Below are positions 49,963 through 63,666 of a DNA stretch of 64,000 nucleotides, one piece after another. Location: contig CM063290.1 of assembly GCA_032173965.1 (NCBI GenBank), forward strand, positions 10,317,501 through 10,381,500, written 5' to 3'. Source of the DNA: Sitta carolinensis (Eukaryota; Chordata; Aves; Passeriformes; Sittidae). How positions within the stretch are numbered: position 1 is the stretch's first letter; each line of letters begins with the position of its first letter. Below the pieces are notes generated by a model that had not been told where the DNA came from, made no database searches, and worked only from the letters and a program-made list of their open reading frames with translations. The position numbers and the translations under genes were made by a program.

Positions 49963-52040
49963 GACAGACATCAGTGATATTCTGGGAGTGTTGTCACTCA
50001 CTGGTCCCTCCTGTTCTCCATGGTCTGTTTATCCCAGGGCTTGCCTTGCCAGGGAAGGGGGACCTCTCCTTGGAGCCCTTGCTGGCCATTCCAAAGGCAG
50101 ATCAGGTCTATTCACAGTCTCATTTCAGGTAGGGCCACCTGTAAGGACCTAGAGCTCCACAGAAAAGTGAGACCTGGCCCTGTATTTTCTACATCAGACA
50201 CTGCTACCTGTGTGTAAATAAACCCTATCCATTTGTAGCCTGAATCTATCTCAGGATTGTTCCAAGATGTTCTAGTTCAAAACCTAGTTCATTAAACTAA
50301 GAAGCAGAGGCATCTGTGAATGGTTTGAGAAGCAGCGTCTATGTTTTCTCTTACTGATTGCCTTTGGCCTTTCTGTCTGGAACCTTTTGAGAGATGACTG
50401 TGATGCTGAAATGCATTGTCTCTTTCTGTATATTAAAGCTGCCTAGGCTAAAAAAAAACACCAACCCACATCTAGCCTGTATCTGAAAGCCATGAATTGA
50501 TAGATCCTTCCTCTAGCTCTTCAAGTAACTGTAAATTACTCCAGGCTGTTACAGTTTCATTGTAAGGAAGTTCCTTCCTTGACTCAGACTTCTTTGCATC
50601 ACAGTAAAATGCAATTAGGTGACGTACTTATTGTGGCTTGGAAACACAATTCTCTCAGCCTTATGTTGTCAACTTTTGCTCAATAGCAGGCTCGTGGACT
50701 GTGTCACAGTGCCTGTGTTAGCATATATTATCACCATATGGTGTTTCAGTAGTGAATAGGAAACTTCTATGAGTATGTAAAAGAGGATGAAATGTAAGAA
50801 AAAAATTACGGTAAGATAAAACTAACATGCTGCTTCACTGCTGACAGTGAGCATTCTAACTAACTGCTGTTTCTATGGGAAATCAATAATGTGTTTGTCC
50901 AATGGGTATTACTGTCTTCCCCCACAGATTTAAAAAAGAAAACTAAACAAAAAAGGGACCTGGCCAGAAAAAGATTTTGAAGCAGTTATAAATACTTCTG
51001 CCAATGTTTGCAGGCTGATACTGATTCCTCCCAGCCCAAACAAAATATTTCGAGTGTTACAATGAATTCTTCCCTTGGAAGGAAGTAGTTTTGTGTGCAT
51101 AAATACAGTAAGAGCAAGGGCAGGTTGTGCAGCTTGCATGGCATTATGTGCCTCACGGGCAGGATTGCTGCAATCATCTCACCTGATTGCCAGCACAAGC
51201 CAGGGCAGAGACTTTGCTGTCTTGCCTAAGTTGCACTGTTGTTTCTCTCTGGGTTGACAAGAGGCTGAATACATTCCCCCCTTTGGAGTGATTTGTAAGG
51301 TGTCGGTGAGAACCCATTCCTGTCCCAGGCATCTCAGAAACATGAAGAATTGCCATCTTGTGTATCAACAATCACTCCAGTCATCCTGGGGTCTCAGGCG
51401 ATTTTAATGCCATCTTCCAAAACCATTAACTTGTTATCCAAGGAGAACTCAAGAAAGATGGGAGGCACAGTTCTCTTTCCATCCTACAGAAGGCCAGGAT
51501 GCACGTGCAGCTTCAAGCTGTGATTATCAAGAGGGGCAGAGAACATGTTGGAGTTGATTACTGGGCTGGTTTGCAAAAAGATCAACTGTGCATTACAAGG
51601 AATATCTGTGTGGCTAAGACCCTTCTACAGTCCTAAAAAGAGGTAGAAAAAGTTGTTCAGCTGGATTTTTTGAGCCCTGTGTAGTTCAGCAGGGAGATAG
51701 TACAGATATTGTTTTGAATTATATTTAATCTTTTTCTGGAAATATTTTGATTGGAATCTGCATCAGCAGCTCATGTCCAAAGTGCAAGACAAGAGATCTG
51801 GCTGTGGAACAGGGTTGCCACAAAGATCATGGTGTTTTATGAGGCCCCAGTATCAGTTGCTACCGTGCTCGAGACAGCACTCTCTGCTTTCTGGGAAAAG
51901 CTGTGGAGATAGCACATAGAGGATGAGCTGTTAAGCTGAGTGAACGTAGATCACTGTTAGGTTTTGGAGATATCTGGAAGAGCCAGAGCCAGCGCCCCAA
52001 AGCAGGACTGTTTAATACTGGAAATCATCAGACTTTCTGG

Positions 52041-52072
52041 CAAGACTTGCCTTTGACAAGACTTGGCTTTGA
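52041..52072. repeat. 16-bp direct tandem duplication
   Basis: caagacttgcctttga is followed immediately by caagacttggctttga, with one substitution. It is a recent small duplication. Confidence 0.85.
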
Positions 52073-54990
52073 CTTTGTTGAGTAATGTGGTCATTTCTAA
52101 CTAATGGCAATAAAACTTTAGGGAACGTGTGCTGTTTGGATATTGAACATATGTGTGCATGCTCATGTAAAATCACAAATGCAGGCAGGTCTAGAAAATA
52201 CAATTTATATTTGGCATCTTTCCTACAAATTGTATTTCAGAACACCTTAAAGCCTTCCTGTAAATATAATCATTTCAGAATTGAGCTCATTAATGGAGAG
52301 AAGGAGATGAGGTAAGGCACAAAGACAAAGGAGGAAAAAGGTGGCTTTTGTTTTGTTTTGTGGGCTTTTTAAAGGCAAAACATCCATTTGATGAATTCAG
52401 TAATTTGCTGAATGTACTCAGTGATTTCTCAGGAGGATATATGGACAATCTCAGAAGACTGCATGATCAGAGCTGCATGGAGCCAAAAACAGAATGATGG
52501 GCTTATCGCTTAAAAAGTATAAATGGAGGGAACATCTGAGGATCTCTGGCTGTTTTCCTTATGAGGCAGTGCTGGATTATCCCCTATAATCAGTGCTTTC
52601 GCCAGCCCAGTTTCAAATAAATTAAATGTAAATATCTCATTGCTTTCTTTGGGTGATTATTCCAGACTGAAATGTATACAGCTGCTAAGAGCTATTTGAC
52701 TTCAGCATTTCCTTTCTTAATTTAATCTCTTTGTTCGAGTGACACTTCATATATGTGTCCATGCATATGTCCTCGTACCATATGGACACATTCCATGTCT
52801 ACAAATACAGAGTGCGAGGAGGTTGAAATTCCCCAGTACAGACAGAGCTGTAATAAAAGGACTGACAGGCTGGATCTGTAATATGCCTGACCTGACAATT
52901 AAGCAAACTTATTACCATGTCAGCCTGCCAGATGGATCATCTACTCATGATGTAACGTTTGTAGCTTCTTGAATATATTGGAGTGCAGTTTCCTATTTTA
53001 TGTTTGTTGAGCTGAGAATGGGAGAGGGAAGAGACAGTTTTATTTGAACTAAACCCACTCGTTTCAAGGGTGCTTAATGATAGCAATATGTGACAGATAA
53101 AATAAAATCCTAGGCCCTGGTCCATGTTTATTTTAATTTCAAGCAATGGGGAGAGATGGAAGAGATAAAATTACAGGCTAAAAATGTCTCTTGATGTAAA
53201 ATAGCAGCTTGAGTCCTGAGGGGCTTTCCTTGCTGTACCCTGCAGTGTTCTCAGAGATACATTTGTCAGAATTTTTCCGGGTAGGAATTTGAGGTTTTGA
53301 CTATAAGAAAAGTCAGGTTGGACTGATTTGCATCAGCTTTACAATTGTTTCCTTTTAACTTGCTTAAGATAGTAAGACTACACTGAAAGAGTGGGGAGGA
53401 AAGCAGTGCTCAGTCTGAAGCATCTATCACTAGCCTGGCCTTTCTTTTAACCAAGTCCCACCCTGAACCTGAGGAGGAGGTAAGTTGTTCTCTGTCCTGT
53501 GTTGTGACCCTGAGACTGCCAGACCTCTGCCTGCTGTTGTATAACTTCGGCTGAGCCATCTTCTGCCTCTGAGCAGCTCTTCTGTTAAATTGGGAAACCC
53601 GTATTTATTTGAGCACCTGTTCTGTGTGCAGTGCTTGGGTGAAGGTCCAGCACCAAGGTGCTGTTCTCCGTTTTTAAGCTGTTCTCTGCCTGAACAGCTC
53701 AAGAACTCCCTATGCATCCAAACCAGGTCCCTCAATCTGCTCGTGCACCTCTGAGGAGCTGTAAGCCAAGGACTCAAGGAAACATGAAGGTGATCCTCTT
53801 GTTCTGCAAAGATACTTGAACTGGCTTTGCAAGTGGAACATTGTGCAAAACCACTGGGAATTTTTCCTGCACACAGATGCAGAATAGTAAAAGGGAGACA
53901 GTAAAGATTAGTGCTCAGAACTGTCACCTCCTTTGGAGATGTATTTTGTGGGGATGTACCAGTGCATCCAGCACTGGCTCCATCCTCCATCACATGCTTT
54001 TGACTCCATTAATTGCACTTGTATGCAGAAGACTGCAATATCACTGTTGGAAGCCTGTCCTCTGGGAATTGTTAGTATCTTATTTACCTGTCAAGTTTCC
54101 TTGAGTGTCTTAAATGTTGTGAAGACTCAGCTTCATCTCTGGCTTGGATCATTCAATGAAAGCATTTTGGTATCCTAGACTCAGATAAATGCTCTTGTTG
54201 TAGGATTTGTTGTCTGCAACTGAGCTTGGAGGGAAGTTGAATCTGGAGTGTATTCACTCAAATGTTTGGTCACCACTCATATCATTATAGTGCTGGTCAG
54301 CTGCTGGTGCTTTTCTAAAGACAGAAGTAGCAAAAGTCTGTTTTTTAGAAAAATAATCTGCCTGCATGAGAAACTGAAATTTCAACTTTGCTTTTCAGCC
54401 TCTTTCTCTCATATGTCCGGGTATATAGGCCTGAAATCAAGAACCTGATCTTGCCCACACTGGTGTCAGAGGAGTGGTCAATCCAGCTCAGTGTTCTTCC
54501 CTGTAAATATCAAAGAAGGAAGACAAGAGTGGTGCAAATTCATATTTACACCACCCCAGAATATTTCCCTTTATCTAAGAATTTGCTGTTCACAGACAAC
54601 TGGCTTGATTTAAATTGTATCTTCCTTAATATTCAGTCAGGGATTTTTCCTCCATCAGCACATCCAATTGCTTTATGAGCTCAGGTAAATCTCTGGAATT
54701 TAAAACATCCCATAGCAAAGAAATTCAATGGAGGTGGGCAGACCCACCTTATTCTTGATATTTTCCCTTTGCCTCCCACAAGGGTGGTTTCCTGTTGCTT
54801 CTTTCTAGCACTGGAAGTGACAGAACAATCATTACTCCTGTTTGTACCAGTCTGAGTCTTAGATTTCTCCTTTCAAGGCTCCAGGGATACCTAGTTATTT
54901 CAGAGGAATGTGAAAAATGTAGGTGCAGTATCCATTTGTTTCTGATCAGGTACTGCTATCTAGCTGTGAACTATTAAGCTTATATTATTT

Positions 54991-55013
54991 AAAAAAAAAA
55001 AAAAAAAAAAAAA
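54991..55013. repeat. Poly-A tract, A23
   Basis: Twenty-three A after ttatattattt, followed by gtgg. It could be the tail of an old retroposon on the + strand, but the upstream sequence is not recognisable as one. Confidence 0.93.
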
Positions 55014-55177
55014 GTGGAAGTGGCTATTGGACCTGTCTTATTTTATTTTTTTATTTGCTGTTGTCTTACTCTGAAACAATGGAGTAACTGTGGATTTTTC
55101 TTATTAGAGGTGAAGCCTGTGATTCAGCTGTGGGACTTTCAGAGTAACTGCCCTGCTTTTTTCTGACTTGTTTTGGT

Positions 55178-55216
55178 GGTTTTGTTTGTTTGTTTTTGTT
55201 GTTTGGGGTTTTTTTT
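55178..55216. repeat. (GTTT)n / T-rich simple repeat
   Basis: Repeated GTTT and GTTTTT units ending in a T8 run. Low-complexity DNA. Confidence 0.88.
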
Positions 55217-55454
55217 CCAATATTTGAAGGATTAAACAATTTTCATGGATTTTGACCTGTTTGCCAAACTTTTTGTGTGATAGATTCCAAAGACGGTATC
55301 CGTGAGCAGTTTGCTTGCAAATACAAAGTAAGAGGAGAGATACAGAATTATTTGGGAGAGGTTTGATGAATCCACAGTACTTTGGAACAAGTTGGGATCT
55401 ACTGTTCTTCCATTCCTTGTAGATCTCTGACACATCCCTTTATTTTCAGTAAGA

Positions 55455-55532
55455 TTTTTAATTTTTCTAGCATTAAGTTTTCCATCTGTAAAACAGAGGT
55501 GGTAATAATAATATATCCCACCTGGCTGTCTG
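55455..55532 (+). mobile_element. MIR-like relic
   Basis: The phrase agttttccatctgtaaaac followed by gaggtggtaataataatata and tcccacctgg matches the MIR order (CAGTTTCCTCATCTGTAAAATGG, GATAATAATAGTACCTACCT). This is the best MIR-like match in the window. Confidence 0.55.
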
Positions 55533-58500
55533 ACTTCAGAAAAGATTTTCAAGTCTCCAGCTGAAAATTCTTCTGCAAGCACAGAAATATTACAGTTTTG
55601 CCAGCTTATGTGAAAAATTGTTTCTTGCTGTGAAAAATCAGTATATCAAACACTTTTATTTTCTGTAAGGGAATTCAGCATCAAACTCTTCCAAATGTGT
55701 TAGGTAATGTTTTGCATTATAGATTGTATACTGTTAATTTAATTTCAAGCTCTATGCAGAGAAGAAATTGTTGAGTGTACTTTAGTGATTTATACTATGA
55801 TTTGATCAGTGTGTTAGTAGTCTGGCAGATCTTAACTTCCAGAAACATCTAAGAGTTCAATACATTAGCGATGAATAGGCTATGTACATGAACATGTGTG
55901 CTTTTATTGCTAAAGCTAAATTAAAGCTTGAGCCCTTTTGGGCTGAATTAGCCAGCACTTCTCCAGCTCTTTTCTGTCTTTCAAACTCTTCTGTGCAACC
56001 ACTATGATTCTAATGTGCTCTGCATTATTTTTCTGCTTTAACATGAAGACCTGTAGAGATAGTGAAAGCTCTGTATAGAGTGTATTGTACAGTGAGGGAG
56101 GGAGCCCAACAAAGCTAATTATACAGACACTCCCACTCTATTACCCTTTAGAGAAATTGAGCCTAACATTCTGCTCTGAAGCTAGTTAAACTATTCTTTT
56201 TGGGTGCAAGGAGCTTATTGAGGGAATGAAATAGCTACACTGTGTAATCAGAATGGGAATTGGAGCAGATCATTATATTTACTCATTTGATTAGCCATAA
56301 AATAGCTACTGAAGTCCCCATTTTAAATCTGCTTAGCAATTGTGCAGCAGGGCAAACTGGGTCTTTTAATTAGAAAAGAAAAGAGATTGCAGTATTTTTT
56401 TTATAAGTAATAAATATATAAACACACACACTCATTGTGATCCTGTTTATGTAAATAACCTCTTCCCTGTGGGTGTTCTTGCCTCCTAATTGTTCAGGGT
56501 CTGTCTGCTTCCAGCTGCAAAGGAAAAGGGAATGACACATCTATGCTGGAAAGCACAATGTCTGTGACTTAAAATCCAGCCAGAGATTTAGATTTAGATT
56601 AGGGTAAAACCATTACAGGAGGGATAGGTAACCTCAGAAGAAGATGGCATGGAAAAGCAGAAGGTCATTGATTAGTGGTGGGACTATAGGTCAGGCTTGC
56701 AAAGGTCTGTCTGGAGCAGTTTAGGCGGGGTCAGTCTCACCTTAAGGGAGAGAGAGGACTGTGCTGAACAGACTGATGAGGCCCCACTCAGCCTGTGAGA
56801 TTTACTCAGGAGAGGTCATTCTGCATCATCAGGGGTTGCCTTTGGCATGTCCCATTCCCGAGGGAGCTGGGGGCTGGGGCAGTGCTCAGTCCCCCAGACG
56901 TGTGAGACCAGCAGGTCCCGAGCTGCCCCGCAGGCACTGCCTGCCTTTGTGCACAGCCACAGCCAGGGATGCCCTGCTTTCTCTCTAAGCAAATTCAGTG
57001 CCCAGCCATAGCCATAAAGGCTTGGAAAAGAGCCATTACTGAAGGTTTCATTTTCTGGCTTCCACTTCTTATCTGAGGAACTTGCAAATCAGAGCAGATG
57101 GTCCAAAGGCAGTGAGCTCTGTAGCCCCTGATTTCTCTGTTCAGGATGGTCACTGTCTTAATATTTCTTAAATATAAAATATACTTTAGGAAGTCAAAAG
57201 CTGTGAAAGTATTTCAGCTTTTAATTTACTCAATTTGATTTTAAGACAACCTGAAAAAGTGAAATAAGCTTGGTTAAAGAAAGTAGACTTATTTTTAAGA
57301 TTCATTAGACTATGTGTAGGGCTGACCACTGGTAAACATGTGCTGTGGTGTTGTACTTCTGTGGGTCACTGAAAAGTCATGTTCTTAATGATAATAACAA
57401 AATCATTCTTTTGATGTTGTCTGTGGATGACAACACCTTTGGGCAGCAGGATGTGGCACAGTAGAGCTCTACCATTACAGTTGTAAGGGACGAAATAATT
57501 ATTTGGCCTAGTGACTCATTTTTTTTCATGGACATATTCTCCAGTATTTCCTTTTTGGTAATTTATTTAACTGATCCATGGGTTAGAACCCACTTTCAAA
57601 TGCCCAGAAATCCTGCTGTGTTGAGAAATCATGCCCAGAATGGCTCAGAGCAATCCTTCCCAGATGCACTGTGGAGACCTAAAAGGCCACACCTCAGGGG
57701 AAGAAATGCCAGCACTGGCTGTTCTGCATCTGCCAAGAAAGATGTTGGTGCCTGGGGATTGTTACTCTGGCGGTGTTCCACAGCACTAAACTGTATAAGC
57801 AGGGATTGGGCGGGCCAAAAAAAAGCACCATTATTAGGCCGAAAATACCGTTAGCTGTAACTCGCTGGCCAAGAGAACAAGCATCCAACTATAAAGAGGC
57901 TAGAAGTGTACTGTAAATTTTAGTGAATGCCTAATTCTCTTTATAGTGTGGCTGGGACATCTGCAGTGAGCTGGGGCTGTTCTGCATTGCCCTGCATCAC
58001 TGCAACCACCTCGGAGCCCACCTGCCATCAGGAGGAGCAGGGGTAAAGGGAGATTGCACGGTTCAGTTTTCACTTGATTGTGGCAGAAGGGCTTTTCTCT
58101 GAAGTTCTGCACACCTGTAGCTGCCATTGAAATTAATAGAACATTTGACATTGATGCCAATTGTTCTCCTTTTCTTTCCATCCACCAGCCTGCTCATATC
58201 CTTTCTGTGCCACAGGGGTGGAGAGAGCCCTAGTCTAAGTCTCACCAGCACAGTATATGCAGAGTAACTGGCCAAGTGAGGATCCTGGAGGAACATTTTT
58301 AATGTTACATCTCCTTTTGGATACATGCCTTTCCCAACTGAGCGGCTGCTCTGCACCCGGGGAAGCGGGGTTTGTGTTTAGAGCACGTCTGTGAATTGCG
58401 ATTGTTGACTGGATCAAGCTGTCACTGTGTCACTTAAATGTTACAATCTCTCAAGCTGTCATGATGACTTTTAAATCGAAGCAAAGGTGATGGCTTCTTT

Positions 58501-60479
58501 CTCACATCAACAGCCGCACCATTTCCAGAGCTGTGCCTTCTGGCTCCGCCGCCTGCCGTCTGCTCTGTGGATTTTTATCCCCCCCCAGCCTCTTTCCTGG
58601 GGTTATTTGGTCTCACCTGCCTGGCTGCCATGAGGGCACAGTTGGATCAGGACACACAGCTCCATGCTTTTGGTAAGCCAGGTGTTTCCAGCCAAGAATA
58701 TAACCTTCCCTAGTAATTTGGTGTTATTTGCATAGGATTCTTGCCCTTCCAGGGAAAAGTGTACTTCTGTAATCTGATCTAAAAGGGCTCCTAGAGGAAT
58801 TATTTAGCTATTTTTCTAGAAGTATGTATATAAATTTCCCAGGAGGACTGGTGCTCTTCTGCATGCTGGAGGAGTGAGAAAGTATTTAGTGATATTTCCC
58901 AAGAGATGAGCCTGAATGTGTCTTTTCTGTAGACATATCTGCTATTATTGCTCATTGCAGGGACACGCTGCAGTTTACAGAAGCAGCTTTGACTTTACTA
59001 GGGTTCTGCCACTTCAGAAAGGGCTTATTCTCTGAAAAGCTGATCTGACTTATGCTTCAGTCCAAACACTTGGGTTCCTCCACTCAGTGAAGAAGGGCTG
59101 GGCTGCTGAGATGGTCTCACATAGGTGGAATGAGATGCCCTCAGGAATGAGCACTCACAGAATGCTTTTAATGTGTGAAATGAAGGCAAATGCACAGCTA
59201 TTTCTATGCACATATCCAGTTGTATGTGTTGGGAAGTCTCTGGATATTTTCCAAAGATGATGTGAACTGCATTTTGGCATTTACAAAGCAACAAATCTGA
59301 TGCATGTATTCATGTGACAGGCAATGGGAATTCATTACACTTTGGATGAATCCATCAAAAGTTGTTGGTCTCATGCTAATCCCTTAAGATGCTGCCTGGA
59401 CTGGAGCAATATCCAGCAGGAGCCTGGTGGACCTGAGTTTACGGTGCGCACTCCTGATCCAGTTGTAGGAATCGGTGCTTTCAGGTGAAGCATTTTAGGT
59501 GAGGACATGGTGACTTGCAGTAAGGGCAGGTGAAATGCCTGTGCTCCTGTGTAAGCTGAGCACTTAGATACTGGTGGTTTTATTCATAGTTGCTGAGATT
59601 TTGGGTAAGAGGAAAAGAAAATCAAATTTTGAGTGCTATGGGAGATTTGGTCTTTGGCATCTGAGTAGGAAAATGCTTGGCATTCAGCATCCACAGGGAA
59701 CTTGGTGCTCAATCAGGCAAAGAGCTAGGGGAGCTGAAGAGTGTGACCTTCTGTCCATTTTAAGGCATGGTCACTGCCTTTTAGCCCATTGAGGCTAGTA
59801 TTTTCCAAGGAATGTTCTTTCCCAGGCTGAGCTGGGATATGAGTAGGCTGCTGGTTTTGCAGAGCTGGGTGAATGCAGGAAACCCCAGAGCCCCATTTCC
59901 TCCTGCAAAGGACCAGGTCACCTCTGCTTCTGAACTGGTGACATTGCAGTTGAATTTCTCCATTTTGGAATTCCTTTGGATTGCCCAGTCTCAGGTCACC
60001 TCCAGTTTTGGCAGAGCAGAAGGTGGTGTGGAAATGCTCCCCCCCTGGCAGGGACAGGCAGTGACTGGATTCACCATTGCAGTCAGCTCTTGGTCCAAGC
60101 ACTCCATTGATATAATTAATGCTGCATAGTGGGGAGCAGCCACTTCTCTGAAGCCCTTTGCAGGATCTTTGGAGTCTGCCTGTGCACTGTTTCTGTCTGC
60201 ATGTCCCTCTGCCATTCAGGGTTGGAGGAATGACTAAGTAGTGCTGACGACATCAGTTGTTGGCCTGTATTAATTATTTCCCCGGGTTCTATTTACTTGC
60301 GTGTTCCCTATGGGAATGTTGTGCATACAGATCACAGCAGCACTTAATTTTATTGCAGTGAGCTGCTGAGGTTGGGGAAGGGGAGGGGTGAGAGGAGAGA
60401 AAGGGTCGTGTATGCGTCAGCCCTGTCAGGCTTTTCCTTCTGTTTCATTTGTGCTGAGGTTTTTATTATCATTAAGCCG

Positions 60480-60625
60480 ATTGTATCTGTGGCACAAAGG
60501 GCTGAGTTACCTCGGTAACCACACTAGCTGGGATGGTAATCCATTTATAGCATCACTGCTCAGGTCTGATTAAATTAGCATGCTGATGACGTAAATGCTT
60601 GGCTGGGTGATGCTGATGAGGCTGC
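60480..60625. promoter_or_regulatory. Candidate enhancer: RFX X-box palindrome plus CRE-like site
   Basis: GTTACC-TC-GGTAAC (60506-60519) fits the RFX X-box pattern GTNRCC-N0-3-RGYAAC. Within 100 bp follow a TAATCC homeodomain (OTX/PITX-type) site, a TTAAATTAGCATGC stretch, a CRE/ATF-like TGACGTAA (60587-60594), and TGCTGATGA twice (60581 and 60611). The density of recognisable sites in a non-repetitive block is what marks it. No conservation data could be used, so an enhancer role is inference. Confidence 0.35.
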
Positions 60626-61245
60626 TCCTAATAGGAACTCTCGCCCTTACATTTATTCTCATTTATTTCATGAGACCCCTGCAGGAAATGTACAGAAATA
60701 AGGCTACAGATGATTGACTCTTGTTTTCAGAACAACTTGTGCTGCTAGCAACAGACAGCGCTTGATCTGAATGCAGACGGCAGCCTGCACATTTTGCCTT
60801 GTTTCTTCCCGCTGCAGAATTCCCCACACAGCCCTGCAGAGGCAGAGCCCTGCTCTCGAGCCCTGCTTGCCATCTGCCACAGCAGCAGCAGCTCCTCTGG
60901 CTGATGGGTTATTTCCAGACACTGCTACAAAAGAAATAAAAAAGGTAATAATAAAGAAAAGTAACACCCTGGTTCTTTGCTCCCTCTTGTGAGATTCCTG
61001 CAAACACAGATATCCTTTTACTCACTCCAAACAAGCCAGTTATTTATGTCTGAATTCTCAGTGTCGAACAATACCGTTCAGTGCTCACATGTGGATCAAA
61101 TGCTTTCAGCATCTTCTGTCCAGCCCCTTGAGGAAAAACACTGACAACTGCATGATCACATTGCTGTGCCTGTTGTTTGATGAAGTGGCGAGAACAAGAG
61201 GGCTGAGAGTTGCTGAAACTCCTGGTTTCCCTTCCCAGCCCTGCC

Positions 61246-61352
61246 TCTGATTTAGTGGATAGGAGTCTTTGGGGCAGGCAGCTTCCTAGCAGGCTATTTG
61301 GGGCTCCCAGGACTTCAGTTTTTCATCTGTAAAAAGAGAATTTAAAAGGATG
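61246..61352 (+). mobile_element. MIR-like relic
   Basis: The order ctgcctctgatttagtgg, gtctttggggcaggcagctt and acttcagtttttcatctgta + aaaagagaa follows the MIR core layout. It is diverged and was assigned by eye. Confidence 0.5.
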
Positions 61353-61900
61353 CTTTTACTTTTTTTCCTTTTTGCAGGAAGCATGGGAGTGATTAAGAGT
61401 GTTTAAGTTCTAAAAGTATTTGAGATCCTCAGGTGGAAACTCTGAGGTCTGAACAATTTGCCATTTTAATTGTCAGATTTGATTTATCCAGTTGGCATAG
61501 AAGGATTTAAAAGGAATTTTTGAATAAAACCAGTTTTGGGATGGAGGACTAAAAATGCAATAAATTTTAAGTAGCAATAAATAGTTTGGCGTTTGCCCTG
61601 GAGTGTGAGCAGATGTGGTTGCACAGAAACCACTGGACTACACCTGCTTTCTGTTGGATTTGGACATGGAAATCTGTTATTTGTGAAATAATGAGCATGG
61701 TTTTCAGACACAAACGAGAATATTCAGTACTGTCATGTTCTGGGCCTGCAAATTCTTGCCTAAAGCTCCCAGGGATTTTCCCTGGTAATACTGGGATAAA
61801 GGTCGTTGGGTACATGGGAGCCCTCTGCCATGCCTTTCCCAGCTATGGTTACTCTCTTTAGGAAGTGTCCCGTCTTGAAGGTCTTGAACCGACCCTACCC

Positions 61901-61931
61901 AGAATCTACACCTTGCAGAATCTACACCTGC
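61901..61931. repeat. 15/16-bp direct tandem duplication
   Basis: agaatctacaccttgc is followed immediately by agaatctacacctgc, differing by one deleted T. Confidence 0.85.
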
Positions 61932-63342
61932 AGCTCTACAAAGGTGAGGGGCACTGAATTTGTGGGTGGCTCACCCTTCTGGCAGCCAGCTGATCCAGAC
62001 TGAGCCTCCTGCCGCTGCTGCATTGCTCCGTGTTCCCTGGGCAGTGATAGGGAGCAGCTGGGCTAGGGATGCTCATTCCTGGGACTAGCTGGGACACGTG
62101 TGCTCTGGCCACGGCCCTGCTAGCACCATGCTGAGAGCTCGGCTCTGCTCCCCAGCCTCCTGCCAGAGCAGGTGCACTCTATTAATGAAGGTATTTCAAA
62201 GAGTTTCATTCTACCTCTGGCTCAGTTCAAAGGATCCTGCTGTCAAGAAGTCCTGCACCCAAGGCCTGGGATGCTTTACCCTGGGGCTTCCCTTTAAATC
62301 TAAACTTTTGTGGCTAGTTCCATTAATTTACTATTTTTGGTGTAATTAATGTGAAAGTCAGCAGCAGCAGTGTGTTCAGGAGGGGCCGTGGGTATTCCTT
62401 AGCTGGATTCTACTTCCTCCAGAAGTGACAGGCATGAGCAGTATTTTCCCGATTTATTTCCTGGATAACCTCCACCTCCTGGTAGAATGAGCTTCTCTGA
62501 GCAACACAGACTCATGGGCACCCACCCAGCTCTCAGAGCTCTCAGAGGAAATGCCCAGCACTCAGCAAGAGGGGCTCCAGACTGTACTGAGGCTTGGGAA
62601 GTCATCCCTTTCCTCCTCAGGTCCGCAGCATCTCGGCTCAGTATGTAAATAATCAGCCTTCCTTTGCTTGCCCCCCTTTGGTGAATTTACCTGTGTGCTG
62701 GGGCTGACAGGAGTGCATAGAGAAGAGGTGGCTGTCTCTGTTCCAGCAGCATTCACAAGCTGGAAATATTTTGGCATCAAAACCATTCCTGTTCATTTCA
62801 GAGATGTCACAAGAGCTGAGATCTGAGCCCCTCTTTTTTAGCTTTTTCTTTTCCCAAAAATTTAACTGAAATAAGAATATTTTGGTCTGAAGGGTCTGCC
62901 CCTGATTTGGTTGGCTGAAGGAGAAGTTACTTGGGTTCTAACAGGCTCAAGTCAGACAAGGACCGCAGGGCAGGAGGGGAAGTCCCACTGAAATTCCCCT
63001 CCCTTCCCCACAGGTTTCTGTGATTTTTGGCATGAGTGCATTGCCTTAAGAGTGCCTGGAAATTTTCATTATAGGTGAGCAAAATTTCAACTCATTTGTC
63101 TACCAAATTAGAGAAAGGCAGGAGATGAACAGTAATAAAATTCCTGTTTGTTGAAACAAACCCATTCTTGCTCATTTGGAGAAAAAGAAAAGCCTCTCAT
63201 GTTTGCATGTGTTTGGATTTTGGTGGTGCTTGAGCCTGGTCCCTCTCTTTTCTGATGTCCTTGGGATGTTTCTATCTTTTTCCAGTGGGAGAGGAATCTG
63301 TTGGCAGTATTTGCTTTAGCACTATAAGGATTTATTTTTTAA

Positions 63343-63355
63343 GGGGGGGGGGGGG
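63343..63355. repeat. Poly-G tract, G13
   Basis: Thirteen consecutive G after tttttttaa-type sequence and before tagc. It is unusual among the many A/T tracts of this window and is prone to sequencing or length error. Confidence 0.93.
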
Positions 63356-63666
63356 TAGCAAGGATTGTGTTTTTAAAACTATTTTTATTCTTCCAAAGGA
63401 AGGTTTGATGCTTATTATCTCACAAGCTTTTATCTGGTGCTGAGTCATGGAAGTGAGAGAATGTGTAGGCGTCCTAGCATATGAGAGAGTAATACTGTCA
63501 TTTACATTTACAGACAGTTATGCTTTCCAGAAAACTTTTTTTTGTGGGTTACAAAAGTGATTAATCTGCTGTTGAAGCTGTCAAAGGAGGTTTTCTGTTT
63601 AAGAATTTTTTTTGAGAGAAAAATCTGTTTCTACTTATAGGAAATAATAAGGTAGAAATTGAAATT

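Noticed and set aside
53430..53993. 187-aa minus-strand open frame
   Set aside because: No family resemblance; no splice or start context suggesting an exon; consistent with chance in CT-rich DNA.
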